Below are positions 24,135-32,143 of a stretch of 64,000 bases of DNA, in pieces (within the stretch, counting starts at the first letter, position 1; every line of letters starts with the position of its first letter). Origin of the DNA: CAZIBG01 sp964536985 (GTDB taxonomy: Bacteria; Patescibacteriota; Saccharimonadia; Saccharimonadales; AWTP1-31); contig CAZIBG010000003.1 in NCBI GenBank assembly GCA_964536985.1, forward strand, positions 1 through 64,000. The letters are read 5' to 3'. The translations under genes were made by a program, and so were the position numbers. The notes below the pieces were generated by a model. It ran no database searches. It was not told where the DNA came from and saw only the letters and a list, made by a program, of their open reading frames with translations.

Positions 24135-24986
24135 ATGTACCAAGACATGGTTGACCAATTTAATACCGGCAGATTTACCAAACTGAAGTGGACACGATTT
24201 AAGGCTCTGCTCAACTGCTTTACACCAAAAGACGCTTGTCATTGCACACTTGAGATGCTGACCACTGAGCATGATAGTTATATGCGAGATGCTTGGTGTC
24301 AAAAGCTCGAAGTTGATATAGAACGAGATGGCTGGCAAAAGTGTCATGATGAGTTAACCAAACAGCTTTTGGGAGTGTTTGAAAAGCTTGAAACTCCAAA
24401 AATGCAACAGCACGCTTATGTTCTCAGTAGAATCGCGAGTTTGGAATCAGCACCAAATTCTCTGAAACGTGACATATTACTGTTGTTGTTAGCTTCAGAA
24501 TTCGTAAGTGTTCGCCACTATGCCTATCAAGCCTTAGAAGAAATTGATGCAAGTGACTTCACTGACGCAATTGAATCGTGCTGGGTGGCAAGTCAAGATA
24601 AGTTTTGTGCCCGTCTGATAATTAATAAGATGCCCAAACAACTTCAAGACAAACACTTTGACAGTTTGTTAGCTACAGCCGACCAACAATGGACGACCAC
24701 AGCCTTGTATCTAAATGTGCCCCTCACACCTAATCGCCTGTCTCAACTTCGTAAAGCCGACGGTATTATGTACGCCTACATCTGTGCAAAGAGAGGGATT
24801 ATCATATCTAATGAAGAAGCGGCAATCCTATGGGAGCACCATAAAAAAGACCAAAGAGCAGGATTACTTATCTGGTGTTTTGGCCAGATGAAACTTCAGG
24901 ACTTTCTTGCATCTTTAGAGTTTGGCGGAGCGAAACAAGACAATAGGCCTGCACCGATACTAGAACCCGAAGCTCTTGAGGTATAA
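24135..24986 (+). CDS. HEAT-like helical repeat protein
   Basis: 283 residues, almost wholly helical, with repeated helix pairs (RDILLLLLASEFVSVRHYAY, QALEEIDASDFTDAIESCW). This fits a HEAT/ARM-like solenoid, though no named family is certain. Several Cys are scattered in the N-terminal half without a metal-site pattern. A GAGGTGA Shine-Dalgarno lies 7 nt before the ATG. The downstream P-loop kinase gene starts 8 bp later but has its own -10. Function unknown; a protein-binding scaffold is plausible. Confidence 0.75.
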   Translation: MYQDMVDQFNTGRFTKLKWTRFKALLNCFTPKDACHCTLEMLTTEHDSYMRDAWCQKLEVDIERDGWQKCHDELTKQLLGVFEKLETPKMQQHAYVLSRIASLESAPNSLKRDILLLLLASEFVSVRHYAYQALEEIDASDFTDAIESCWVASQDKFCARLIINKMPKQLQDKHFDSLLATADQQWTTTALYLNVPLTPNRLSQLRKADGIMYAYICAKRGIIISNEEAAILWEHHKKDQRAGLLIWCFGQMKLQDFLASLEFGGAKQDNRPAPILEPEALEV

Positions 24987-24994
24987 TTACAGAT

Positions 24995-25507
24995 ATGAAT
25001 AATAACGAAGTACTAATACTTCATGGATCACCTGGCTCTGGCAAGACTACATTAGCTGATGCTATTTCAGAGATTTTGCGTGAAGCTAAAACGCCCCATG
25101 CTGTAATCGACCTTGATGAGTTATCTAGGGTATTCCCGGAGCAAGATAAAAAAGGAAGCTTTTCAAGGAGAAATCTAAAAGCAATTTGGCCAAACTTTGC
25201 TTCAATACCTGAGTTGAAGTTAATAATCCCAACTGTCATTGTCGACAAAGATGTTTTAAGTCAACTGCAGGATGCTGTTCCGGCGGGTAAATTTATGATC
25301 TGTGAGTTAATTGCGCCAAAGGATGTATTAGTAGAACGCGTTACTGCCCGTGAACCAAACGACTATTGGAAGAAAAGATTGGCTAACTTTGTTGACATTT
25401 ATCAGAAGCGAAATGAAGATCAAAAATTCGGCGACTTTCATGTAGACACCCACGGCAAGTCAGTCACCACCACAGCACAAGAGGTTATCGTAAAAGCTGG
25501 CTGGTAA
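24995..25507 (+). CDS. P-loop small-molecule or nucleotide kinase-like protein
   Basis: 170 residues. Walker A GSPGSGKTT at about 11-19, then AVIDLDELSRVFPE, which resembles the acceptor-binding Asp/Glu region of adenylylsulfate/gluconate/chloramphenicol kinase-like P-loop proteins, and a late Arg-rich lid VERVTAREPNDYWKKR. The substrate cannot be named. A TATAAT (24982-24987) overlapping the stop of the previous gene is 7 nt before this ATG, so it can be transcribed separately as a leaderless mRNA. Confidence 0.82.
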   Translation: MNNNEVLILHGSPGSGKTTLADAISEILREAKTPHAVIDLDELSRVFPEQDKKGSFSRRNLKAIWPNFASIPELKLIIPTVIVDKDVLSQLQDAVPAGKFMICELIAPKDVLVERVTAREPNDYWKKRLANFVDIYQKRNEDQKFGDFHVDTHGKSVTTTAQEVIVKAGW

Positions 25508-25539
25508 GATCAATCGTGCTCCGCATTGGCGCACAAAAA

Positions 25540-26457
25540 TCACTCAGTGATCTTGTTTTGCTCCCACTTAAGCCACTCATCAACTACTTGGGGTAGTTCT
25601 GCTGTCTTAAGCAAAGGTTCACCACGCGACGACTTGGCAAATCCAAGTTTCCATACAATATTTCTTATGTCCTCTACAATGCCAAAGGCTGCCACTGCTT
25701 TCACGTCATCTTGGCTAAACTCTCTAATGGAACGATAGCCCTCGAGCCAAGCTCTGAAGCGGTCTTCTCCTGCTCGTAACACTCCCCATGGTTCTGCTGC
25801 ACGCCACGACTCGGCAGCACTGTCCAAATCGAAAACAATAATCTCGTTACCGTTTAAGTGAACATTATCAAGTGTTAGGTCATTATGAATAATTCCGTAG
25901 TCGAGCTTAGGATTAGTAATAATTTTCCGCATTCGTTCTGAAAGGTCAAAGACTCGCTGCGACTGGCCACTTTCTTCAAGTGGCGTTTTCATTCGTTTGA
26001 GCTGATCATCCAGGAGTTCGTGTTCATCATACTTCTCACGAGGTAATTCTGACGTAAAGGTATCAGCAGCATTATGGATTCGAGCTGCGGCCTCTCCAAT
26101 TAGGGTATAGGTACTAAGTTCTGGCTTAGGTTTTTGACCTGCCGCCCATTCAAACAGTACTGCCACGCGGTCTTGGCCGTCTACAGTAAAAGTTTGTAGA
26201 TAGCTACCGTCTTTTCCCGCAACGGGGCTGGCTACAGGTGCACCGTTTTTGATGAGGTGAATCGTTAGGTCTATTTCCCATTGAACTTCTGGGGCTGTCC
26301 TGGACGCTGGATTGTAGATTTTGAGGGCGAAATGACCGGCTGGCGAAGTCACTTCAATGGCATAGTTGGCTAACGTGTTTAGGTTCTTGCAAACTGTAAC
26401 TTCAAGGCCATATTTGTCCTTCAATTGCTCGGCTATTTGCGTTGTGTCTATATTCAT
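25540..26457 (-). CDS. APH/choline-kinase-like phosphotransferase
   Basis: 305 residues. Kinase-like fold of the aminoglycoside/homoserine/choline kinase group: FALKIYNP (ATP-binding Lys), catalytic loop IIHNDLTLDN (HxDxxxxN) and the metal Asp in IVFDLDSAA. The substrate is not predictable; small metabolites and antibiotics are both possible. It overlaps the stop of the methyltransferase gene by 1 bp, so the two are co-translated and may modify the same compound class. The neighbouring ABC-F/MFS unit makes a drug-modifying role plausible but unproven. Confidence 0.88.
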   Translation of the reverse strand: MNIDTTQIAEQLKDKYGLEVTVCKNLNTLANYAIEVTSPAGHFALKIYNPASRTAPEVQWEIDLTIHLIKNGAPVASPVAGKDGSYLQTFTVDGQDRVAVLFEWAAGQKPKPELSTYTLIGEAAARIHNAADTFTSELPREKYDEHELLDDQLKRMKTPLEESGQSQRVFDLSERMRKIITNPKLDYGIIHNDLTLDNVHLNGNEIIVFDLDSAAESWRAAEPWGVLRAGEDRFRAWLEGYRSIREFSQDDVKAVAAFGIVEDIRNIVWKLGFAKSSRGEPLLKTAELPQVVDEWLKWEQNKITE

Positions 26458-27269
26458 TATGCTTTGTCTTTCTGGACAATGAAGACTGTCGGCTGCAACT
26501 TACCGAGCAGAATGAAAACGTTCCAATGCACTTCCGCTAAAACAATCTGGTAAACTCTTTCGCCATGCTTAGATTTATAGTCGTCTGCCCAGGTCATCAG
26601 CCTTGCTGCCTTCAGTAAGTTTTTGGCAGCTTCACTGTCACCTTTGCTTTTTTCTACGTCATGTTGCGTAAATTCACTGCCAATCTCTTCTTCCTCAACG
26701 AGGGTAAAGTTCTTCTTAAGTGGTATTAAGAGTCGCTGCTTGTCAGTTCCCTCGTTAGCATTACCTAACGAGTCATTTAGCTCACGTGCCTCTTTATCGC
26801 TTAGACGATCTGTCCCAAAGCTGGCGTACAACAGCATTTTGCCGCCAGGCTTAAGTACGCGACGGCATTCAGCCATAGCGGTCTCTAAATCTTCGACCAT
26901 TCCTGTTACGTCATTACAAAACACAAAGTCAAAAGTACTGTCTGGAAACGGAATATCGTTGATCGAACCTTGCTGAATCATAAACTTATCGCCAACACCA
27001 AGCTCTTCGTTCTGTTTGTTGCCCATGTCTACTAGTAACTCCAAAAGCTCAACGCCTTCAATCTTGCAGCCAGTTTTATCGAGCAGCTTTCTGCTCACTC
27101 CACCGTTGGCACAGCCAATGTCTAGAACATGGGCGTGCTCATCTACCCCATTCTCGGTGGCTAACTCTAGGAGGTAGTCACGAGATCTTGGATTTTTACT
27201 GTCAGCTGCTTCATCGTAAAGCCTTCCGACTTCTTCTGTGTATACTTCTTCTGCTTTAATTTTTGTCAT
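26457..27269 (-). CDS. Class I SAM-dependent methyltransferase
   Basis: 270 residues. Motif I VLDIGCANGGVSRKLL near 48-63, then an acidic post-I segment (EGVELLELL), FVFCNDV (motif II region) and ECRRVLKPGGKMLLYASF (motif III region), the pattern of Methyltransf_11/UbiE-like enzymes. Substrate unknown. First gene of a two-gene unit with the APH-like kinase. A plausible -10 (TAATAT) and an AAGG Shine-Dalgarno lie in the 71-bp gap upstream. Confidence 0.88.
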   Translation of the reverse strand: MTKIKAEEVYTEEVGRLYDEAADSKNPRSRDYLLELATENGVDEHAHVLDIGCANGGVSRKLLDKTGCKIEGVELLELLVDMGNKQNEELGVGDKFMIQQGSINDIPFPDSTFDFVFCNDVTGMVEDLETAMAECRRVLKPGGKMLLYASFGTDRLSDKEARELNDSLGNANEGTDKQRLLIPLKKNFTLVEEEEIGSEFTQHDVEKSKGDSEAAKNLLKAARLMTWADDYKSKHGERVYQIVLAEVHWNVFILLGKLQPTVFIVQKDKA

Positions 27270-27340
27270 AGTTAATTCAAACCTTTCAAGTAAATTGATA
27301 TGAAACGCGGGTGAACTAACGAGTAATCATGATATTACCA

Positions 27341-28510
27341 CTATACACCTTCTCTTTTTGCTTTAAACGTTGAGCGGTAAATGAAGAACACCGGCAACAA
27401 ACAGATATTACAAACAAGTATCGATATAGAGGGACTGAAACGGTCAGCCAAATATCCAACGAATACCAGGAAGCTCGCAAAGAGCACGCTAGTTACTAAT
27501 GAGTTGAGCGAGTCCATGGTTGCCCGTTGGGCGTCGGTGAACTCCTGGTGGATTAGGTGCTGCTTAGCAGTATCGGTTGGTCCATATGGAGCGCCGTGAA
27601 GCATCATGACAAACGGCGATACAGCTGACGACAAGATCAAGGCGACAAACGAAACCATCCGTGAGAAAGCCTCACCAGCCAGAATAATAGTTGACGACTT
27701 GAAGCGCTTCATGAACCGGTCACTGGCCTTGAAGCCAATGGTGCTCCAAATATAGTTGGCCGAAAGCAGACTGCCAACCCAGGAAAGTGGTACATATTGT
27801 CGGTAGTACGCTGGCATCATATTCCAGGATGCGCCACCAACACTTCCGCTCAGAATCGAAGCAATACTCAGCATCCGTAAGTGTGTGTTCTTTTTGTAAT
27901 GCCGGTAAACATCACCTAGGTGACTAAATATATTGCCAGAAAGCGGTGAATGTCTAGGAGGTTCAATCATGGTAAAGGTCACTAATACGGCGAGAACCTG
28001 TGGTACTACCGAAATCCACAACACCATAGTATAGGAGATCGAGGCAAGCACTGTTCCGCCAATGGCCGCAATAATGCCACCAACCTCCAGAGCAATATTT
28101 GTTTGGCTGTAGTGACTGTGGAAGTCGTCCTTTACTCCAGCCGACCGAGCCGAGTCGTAGATCAGCGCATTGTTATTGCCGCTGAACAAAGCAAAGCTCA
28201 GACCCTGCATGGCTGCTCCAGCCAGTAAAAGCCAGTAATTGGTTGTTAGGGCGTAGGTTAGCAGACCTGCTAGGCTAGCCAGGGCACCGGCCTGCATGCT
28301 AACGACTCGACCAATACGATCAGACACTACTCCGGTTGGAATCTCCAGGATCGCCTGAGAAATCTGGACAAACGCCCAAACACTGGTACCTTTAGCGAAT
28401 GAATTTAAGACATGCGAAAGGTACAGTATGAGCACTATGTAATAGGGCTGCACATTAGACAAGAATGTAAAGCGGAACAAAGCCCGCATGTTATGTTTAA
28501 GTAAATTCAT
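27341..28510 (-). CDS. MFS transporter, probable drug exporter
   Basis: 389 residues, about 11-12 membrane helices. The loop after helix 2 has the MFS signature-like GVVSDRIGRVVSMQAG, and a second copy-like DTAKQHLIHQEFTDAQRATM lies in the C-half. Length and layout fit the DHA-type MFS exporters. The start overlaps the ABC-F stop by 4 bp, so it is translationally coupled and should be induced with ABC-F by the upstream leader. This suggests efflux of the same ribosome-targeting compound (inference). Confidence 0.88.
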   Translation of the reverse strand: MNLLKHNMRALFRFTFLSNVQPYYIVLILYLSHVLNSFAKGTSVWAFVQISQAILEIPTGVVSDRIGRVVSMQAGALASLAGLLTYALTTNYWLLLAGAAMQGLSFALFSGNNNALIYDSARSAGVKDDFHSHYSQTNIALEVGGIIAAIGGTVLASISYTMVLWISVVPQVLAVLVTFTMIEPPRHSPLSGNIFSHLGDVYRHYKKNTHLRMLSIASILSGSVGGASWNMMPAYYRQYVPLSWVGSLLSANYIWSTIGFKASDRFMKRFKSSTIILAGEAFSRMVSFVALILSSAVSPFVMMLHGAPYGPTDTAKQHLIHQEFTDAQRATMDSLNSLVTSVLFASFLVFVGYLADRFSPSISILVCNICLLPVFFIYRSTFKAKREGV

Positions 28511-29970
28511 AGTTTTAGTTCCTTGGTAGATTTTAGTTTGTCGGCAAAATACTTGTCGTGGGAGGCAAACAAGATTGCACCACGGTACTGCTGTAAGGCG
28601 GTTTCTATCTGTTCTCTTGTTGGGATATCCAGATGGTTGGTTGGCTCGTCCAGAATCAACAAATTGTGTGAGGCAAGCAACAACTTGGCAAAGCCGAGCT
28701 TGGCCTGCTGGCCACGGGAAAGTTCGCTGACGGGTTTCTTTAAGTCGGTGTCAGTTAGTCCGAGGCTGCGAGATTCACGAAAAATGTTGGTCATCTGCGC
28801 TTCGGTCTGAACAAGGTTTTCTAAACCTGTAGCCTCGTGATCTAGTCCATCGACATCTTGAGAGAAATAGCCAACACTAATACCGATGCCAAAAGTGACC
28901 TCACCACTGTCGGCTTGATTTCTACCTGCGGCAATGGTCAATAGAGTTGTCTTACCGCTGCCGTTCTGGCCTTGGACGTGAATGCGCTCACCACCGCGAA
29001 CTTCTAGCTCAACGGCCGTGAGCACTGGTTCCGGAAATCCCTTATTTATTCCGTCCAATTGTAGCACCAACTTACTACTTTCTACTTTACCACCAAGTAC
29101 AATACGGTAGTCTTTGGCGAATTCAGGTCGTTCGATCTCGCTAAGTTGCACTAGTCGTTTTTCTAAGGCTCGAGCTTGCTGACCAAACTTGTTGGTAACT
29201 CGGTTTCTAAAGAAATCTCGTTGGTACTTGTCGCCGTCTGACCGTTTAATGTGCTCGTGGGTGTGCTTACCTTTTTCCTGCTGTTCACTAATGGCTTTGG
29301 TTAGCTTTTTACGTTCCTCAATGTTCTGCTGGTAACGCGCCACTGCAGCTGCCTCTTCTAGCTTTTTCTTTTCGCGGTAGAAATCATAATCTCCACAGTA
29401 CTGGGTTAGCTTGCAATTATGTAGCTCAGCAATCTTAGTCGCTGTGCTGTTAACAAATTCTCGGTCGTGACTAACCAGCAACACGGCACCGTCAAAAGAA
29501 CGAACGAAGTCCGCTAGCCAAATCAAACCGGCTGCATCTAGGTTGTTGGTCGGTTCGTCTAGCAGCAGCAATGATGGTTCTGGATCTTGAGCCAAGACAA
29601 CAGCAAAGGCTAAACGGGTTTTCTGGCCACCGCTTAGCTTATCCACGGGTGTGTTCAGCTCTTTAGCACTCAGACCTACCCGCTCAAGGGCGTAGTCAAT
29701 CTGCCACGACTGGGTCGTAGCCCTAAAGCTCTGTTGAATCGTTTTCCCAAGCTCTGTCTCCTGTGGGATGTAGCCAATAGCACCGGTAGACTGTACATCT
29801 CCAGTGTCTGGCTTTAGTGCTCCTCTTAGAATCTTCAATAGAGTGGTTTTCCCAACTCCATTTTCGCCAATTAGAGCAACCACTTCGCCATGGTTAATGG
29901 CCAAGTTGACGTCCTCAAGGACAGTACGATTTGGGAATGATTTGTATATATGACGTAAATTAAATGCCAT
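28507..29970 (-). CDS. ABC-F ATPase, probable ribosome protection/resistance factor
   Basis: 487 residues from the ATG at 29970, chosen because GGAGG lies just upstream; a longer frame from a GTG runs through the attenuator stem and is not the start. Two ABC domains in one chain without membrane helices: GENGVGKTT, LSGGQKTRLAF, LLLDEPTNNLD; then GQNGSGKTT, LSRGQQAKLGF, LILDEPTNHLD. A charged linker between them (about 210-300) would be the P-site tRNA-interaction motif. ABC-F proteins bind the ribosomal E site; resistance members dislodge antibiotics. The leader peptide and terminator upstream, and the coupled MFS gene, argue for the antibiotic-resistance role rather than housekeeping EttA. 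Confidence 0.92.
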   Translation of the reverse strand: MAFNLRHIYKSFPNRTVLEDVNLAINHGEVVALIGENGVGKTTLLKILRGALKPDTGDVQSTGAIGYIPQETELGKTIQQSFRATTQSWQIDYALERVGLSAKELNTPVDKLSGGQKTRLAFAVVLAQDPEPSLLLLDEPTNNLDAAGLIWLADFVRSFDGAVLLVSHDREFVNSTATKIAELHNCKLTQYCGDYDFYREKKKLEEAAAVARYQQNIEERKKLTKAISEQQEKGKHTHEHIKRSDGDKYQRDFFRNRVTNKFGQQARALEKRLVQLSEIERPEFAKDYRIVLGGKVESSKLVLQLDGINKGFPEPVLTAVELEVRGGERIHVQGQNGSGKTTLLTIAAGRNQADSGEVTFGIGISVGYFSQDVDGLDHEATGLENLVQTEAQMTNIFRESRSLGLTDTDLKKPVSELSRGQQAKLGFAKLLLASHNLLILDEPTNHLDIPTREQIETALQQYRGAILFASHDKYFADKLKSTKELKL

Positions 29971-29986
29971 GTTTTTTCCTCCAACT

Positions 29987-30029
29987 AAAAAACCGAGCAG
30001 GCAGACAAATGTCACGCACGCTCGGTTTT
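29987..30029 (-). terminator. Transcription attenuator upstream of the ABC-F gene
   Basis: On the minus strand AAAACCGAGC (30020-30029) pairs with GCTCGGTTTT (29989-29998), followed by further T's and only 5 nt later by the ABC-F Shine-Dalgarno. The loop holds GCGTGACAT (30009-30017), complementary over 9 nt to ATGTCACGC (30077-30085) just after the leader peptide stop. These are the parts of a switch between terminated and read-through states. Confidence 0.85.
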
Positions 30030-30087
30030 CAGAAGTTAGGTAATGAAATCAAATCAATAGCAAAGCTACGCCGTTAGCGTGACATCT

Positions 30088-30111
30088 TTAGCGATTGATT
30101 AGATCTATCAT
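30088..30111 (-). CDS. Seven-residue leader peptide controlling ABC-F/MFS
   Basis: The ORF MIDLINR ends in TAA and is preceded by a strong Shine-Dalgarno (AAAGGAG, 30122-30128) at 10-nt spacing. It is the first ORF of the transcript from the promoter at 30140-30168 and lies about 115 nt before the ABC-F start. Short leader ORFs before a terminator are the hallmark of antibiotic-induced attenuation, as described for vmlR/vgaA/msr-type genes: a drug-stalled ribosome on the leader prevents the terminator. The first paired segment begins 2 nt after its stop codon. Confidence 0.75.
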   Translation of the reverse strand: MIDLINR

Positions 30112-30139
30112 TAAATACAAACTCCTTTAAGTTTCAACA

Positions 30140-30168
30140 ATATTACCATAACCGATAACACTTGTCAA
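30140..30168 (-). promoter_or_regulatory. Promoter of the ABC-F/MFS transcript
   Basis: Near-consensus TTGACA (30163-30168), a 17-bp spacer and TAATAT (30140-30145) on the minus strand. The expected start is near 30133, giving a leader of about 160 nt. Confidence 0.8.
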
Positions 30169-30194
30169 CACGTTTATGAGGTTTTGTAAGTCTG

Positions 30195-30536
30195 CTAAAC
30201 CTTTAACAGATATGAAAGCTCATCCCGCATTGCTGCTAACAGAGCCTTACCCTCAGCAGTCATGGCGTATATTTTACGCTCAGCGCCAGTTCTAGCTACA
30301 GATTCAGATTCAAACTGTATGCTACCTTGCTTCTGCATACGTCGTAAGATACGATAGAGACTTCGCTCAGAAATGTCCCAACCTGCAGTAGCTTGTATCC
30401 ATTGCTCTAACTCCTTAGACCACATATTTTTCGTTTTTAGTGCGTTAAGTACAAGGTAGGAAACAGCACTCTTCTTGTGCATCTCTGTCCATGAGTAGAC
30501 TTGTTCATCGACAAGCTCTTGTGATGCAGTTCCCAT
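30195..30536 (-). CDS. PadR-family transcriptional regulator
   Basis: 113 residues. A winged helix of PadR type: SAVSYLVLNALKTKNMWSKE, SERSLYRILRRMQKQGSIQF, ERKIYAMTAEGKALL, then a short C-terminal helix. It is the second gene after a small membrane protein, 2 bp downstream. PadR regulators often repress neighbouring membrane or efflux genes and respond to lipophilic drugs. A palindrome over the promoter of this unit (31026-31044) is the likely site of autoregulation. It lies just upstream of the ABC-F leader on the same strand. Confidence 0.9.
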   Translation of the reverse strand: MGTASQELVDEQVYSWTEMHKKSAVSYLVLNALKTKNMWSKELEQWIQATAGWDISERSLYRILRRMQKQGSIQFESESVARTGAERKIYAMTAEGKALLAAMRDELSYLLKV

Positions 30537-30538
30537 GT

Positions 30539-30988
30539 TTAGCCTCTTGGTAGTTCTTCAAAGCCACGATTAGCGATTGAAGCGATCATATGGATCAGAA
30601 GACCAATACCCCAGAAGGTCGTCATGCCAAATAGTACACCGAACCATCCGGAGTCAATCGAAAAGTCTTGTGTCCCACGAATAGCAGGATTGTTAGAAAC
30701 ATATAGGATAAAGGCGTGCGCGTGGTAGCTAAGGTTAACAATCAAGAAACCCGTCAGGTGCGCTGCTAGCCGTCCAAAACGAACTCTACTGAGCAGATCC
30801 TTTGCGGTGATGTGATACCAGGCATAGTACAGGGCAACACAACCCAGAAGGAGCTGAGATACAAGGTCAATGTGATTACCTCGCACGACAATAACGACCT
30901 GTAGCAATGTGCATGAAACCAACATTACAATGACGTGCTGTAACAATGATCTCTTTGCTTCTTGTGCTTGTTCGATTGACTTACTCAT
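30539..30988 (-). CDS. Small membrane protein, 2TM-domain-like
   Basis: 149 residues, four membrane helices. The C-terminal pair with WGIGLLIHMIASIANRG near the end resembles the 2TM domain often paired with PadR or histidine-kinase genes. AAGGAG precedes the ATG. First gene of the PadR unit. A role in sensing membrane stress or drugs is inferred from context only. Confidence 0.75.
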   Translation of the reverse strand: MSKSIEQAQEAKRSLLQHVIVMLVSCTLLQVVIVVRGNHIDLVSQLLLGCVALYYAWYHITAKDLLSRVRFGRLAAHLTGFLIVNLSYHAHAFILYVSNNPAIRGTQDFSIDSGWFGVLFGMTTFWGIGLLIHMIASIANRGFEELPRG

Positions 30989-31025
30989 TCTTATTTAACT
31001 CCTTAGTAACTGTTATTTTGCATGC

Positions 31026-31044
31026 AGTATACCATTGGTACACT
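31026..31044. promoter_or_regulatory. Promoter with palindromic operator of the PadR unit
   Basis: A 19-bp near-perfect palindrome, AGTATACCA-T-TGGTACACT, covers the minus-strand -10 (TATACT). A TTGACT -35 lies 18 bp upstream. A dimeric PadR bound here would block RNA polymerase. Confidence 0.65.
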
Positions 31045-31073
31045 ACCTTAGTCAATAGTTAGTTGCACCGAGA

Positions 31074-31098
31074 CAAAACCTCGTCGCAAGCGACAAGG
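31074..31098 (-). terminator. Terminator after the replication-relaxation gene
   Basis: On the minus strand CCTTGTCGC pairs with GCGACGAGG (31079-31098, one mismatch) and is followed by TTTTG. A second imperfect hairpin (31100-31128) lies between it and the gene stop. Confidence 0.6.
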
Positions 31099-31140
31099 TG
31101 ACTTGTCATTTATAAAAATGCCAAGTGTAGTTATTGGACA

Positions 31141-31971
31141 CTAAGCTTCTTCCCAAATCTCCTTTGCTAACTCACCATGCTTTTTTAGCTTCTCAATCGT
31201 AGTAAACCGTATATGCGGTCTGTCTTCCTCGTCTTTATCCCAGATGTTTGCTATCAGCCCTCTGGTTCTTCGCTTAGCGTATATCAGGTCAGCCATACGG
31301 GGACAGACGAATAAGATAATCGGTTGGTTGTCATCATCAGTTTCACCATTCCATTCACCATCTTCCAGGTATTCAACGTAGTTTGACAAGCGTTTCTTTA
31401 TTCGGTACCTGGGCAGCGTGGCATCAAAGATCTCCAGTAGATAGCTGTGTAGAGTAACCTCATTTCCACCTTCGTTCTTCTGTTTAGAGAAACATAGGTG
31501 GGGATGTATCAACTCACTGTCAGCCAGGAAGTGGTAATAACTTTCTTCCATGTAGTCAGCCTCAGTTTCATAGAAGTACCGGCTCTCTGTCGCCTCGCCC
31601 TTAACGCGGGCTTGCTCCAGGGCAATACAACAGTCTGCGAGTAACAGGCAGCGATCAATATAGGTTTGGCTGCGTGAGGACTCACGGTAGCGTTTGCGGA
31701 GCTCTTCAAGGTCGTGCGATTCAAAAGTCTTGAGTAGGCGGATACTATTCAGCCCTAGATAGTAGACAGCTGGCTTGGTTCTCTCAGCAAAGTCTGTTGA
31801 GTAGATCCACTCAACATAGTGGTTAACTCTCAGATCTTTAAGCCAAACATTAATAGTCTTGTAGTCTTTATGACCCATTAATGTTTGTATCTGTATTCTG
31901 TTTAAGAACCTGTATTTATACAGTAGATGGATTATTTCTCGTTGTTTAGATGTTAGCTTCGGTAGTTTCAT
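31141..31971 (-). CDS. Replication-relaxation (PF13814-like) family protein
   Basis: 276 residues. The N-terminal winged helix reads TSKQREIIHLLYKYRFLNRI, QIQTLMGHKDYKTINVWLKD, as in the replication-relaxation family, named from a plasmid relaxation/replication protein and common on CPR and actinobacterial mobile elements. The C-terminal part is a divergent alpha/beta domain with ILFVCPRMADLIYAKRRTRG, resembling a degenerate nuclease-like core of that family. No Shine-Dalgarno was seen. It neighbours an IS1595-type transposase, so this 31-33 kb segment is probably of mobile origin. Confidence 0.78.
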   Translation of the reverse strand: MKLPKLTSKQREIIHLLYKYRFLNRIQIQTLMGHKDYKTINVWLKDLRVNHYVEWIYSTDFAERTKPAVYYLGLNSIRLLKTFESHDLEELRKRYRESSRSQTYIDRCLLLADCCIALEQARVKGEATESRYFYETEADYMEESYYHFLADSELIHPHLCFSKQKNEGGNEVTLHSYLLEIFDATLPRYRIKKRLSNYVEYLEDGEWNGETDDDNQPIILFVCPRMADLIYAKRRTRGLIANIWDKDEEDRPHIRFTTIEKLKKHGELAKEIWEEA

Positions 31972-32143
31972 TATGGTAGTTAGAGACTAGATATTTTTAT
32001 GATTAGTTTAATTAGTTTTTTTACTTTGCCAAACCCTCCTACACCGTATTCTTGTAAGGGTAGGTACCACGAATTATTGCATGTTATATTCGGTAAACCA
32101 TGAGTGTATTTGCCCTAAGTGGCTAGGGTAAAGTAGTCAGCGT

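Noticed and set aside
29971..30015. Upstream extension of the ABC-F frame to a GTG
   Set aside because: It reads through the terminator stem; the ATG at 29970 has GGAGG and matches the ABC-F N-terminus.
31972..32143. Possible left terminal inverted repeat of the insertion sequence
   Set aside because: No segment matched the region 33077-33097 as an inverted repeat; only a local CCCTA/TAGGG pair was found.
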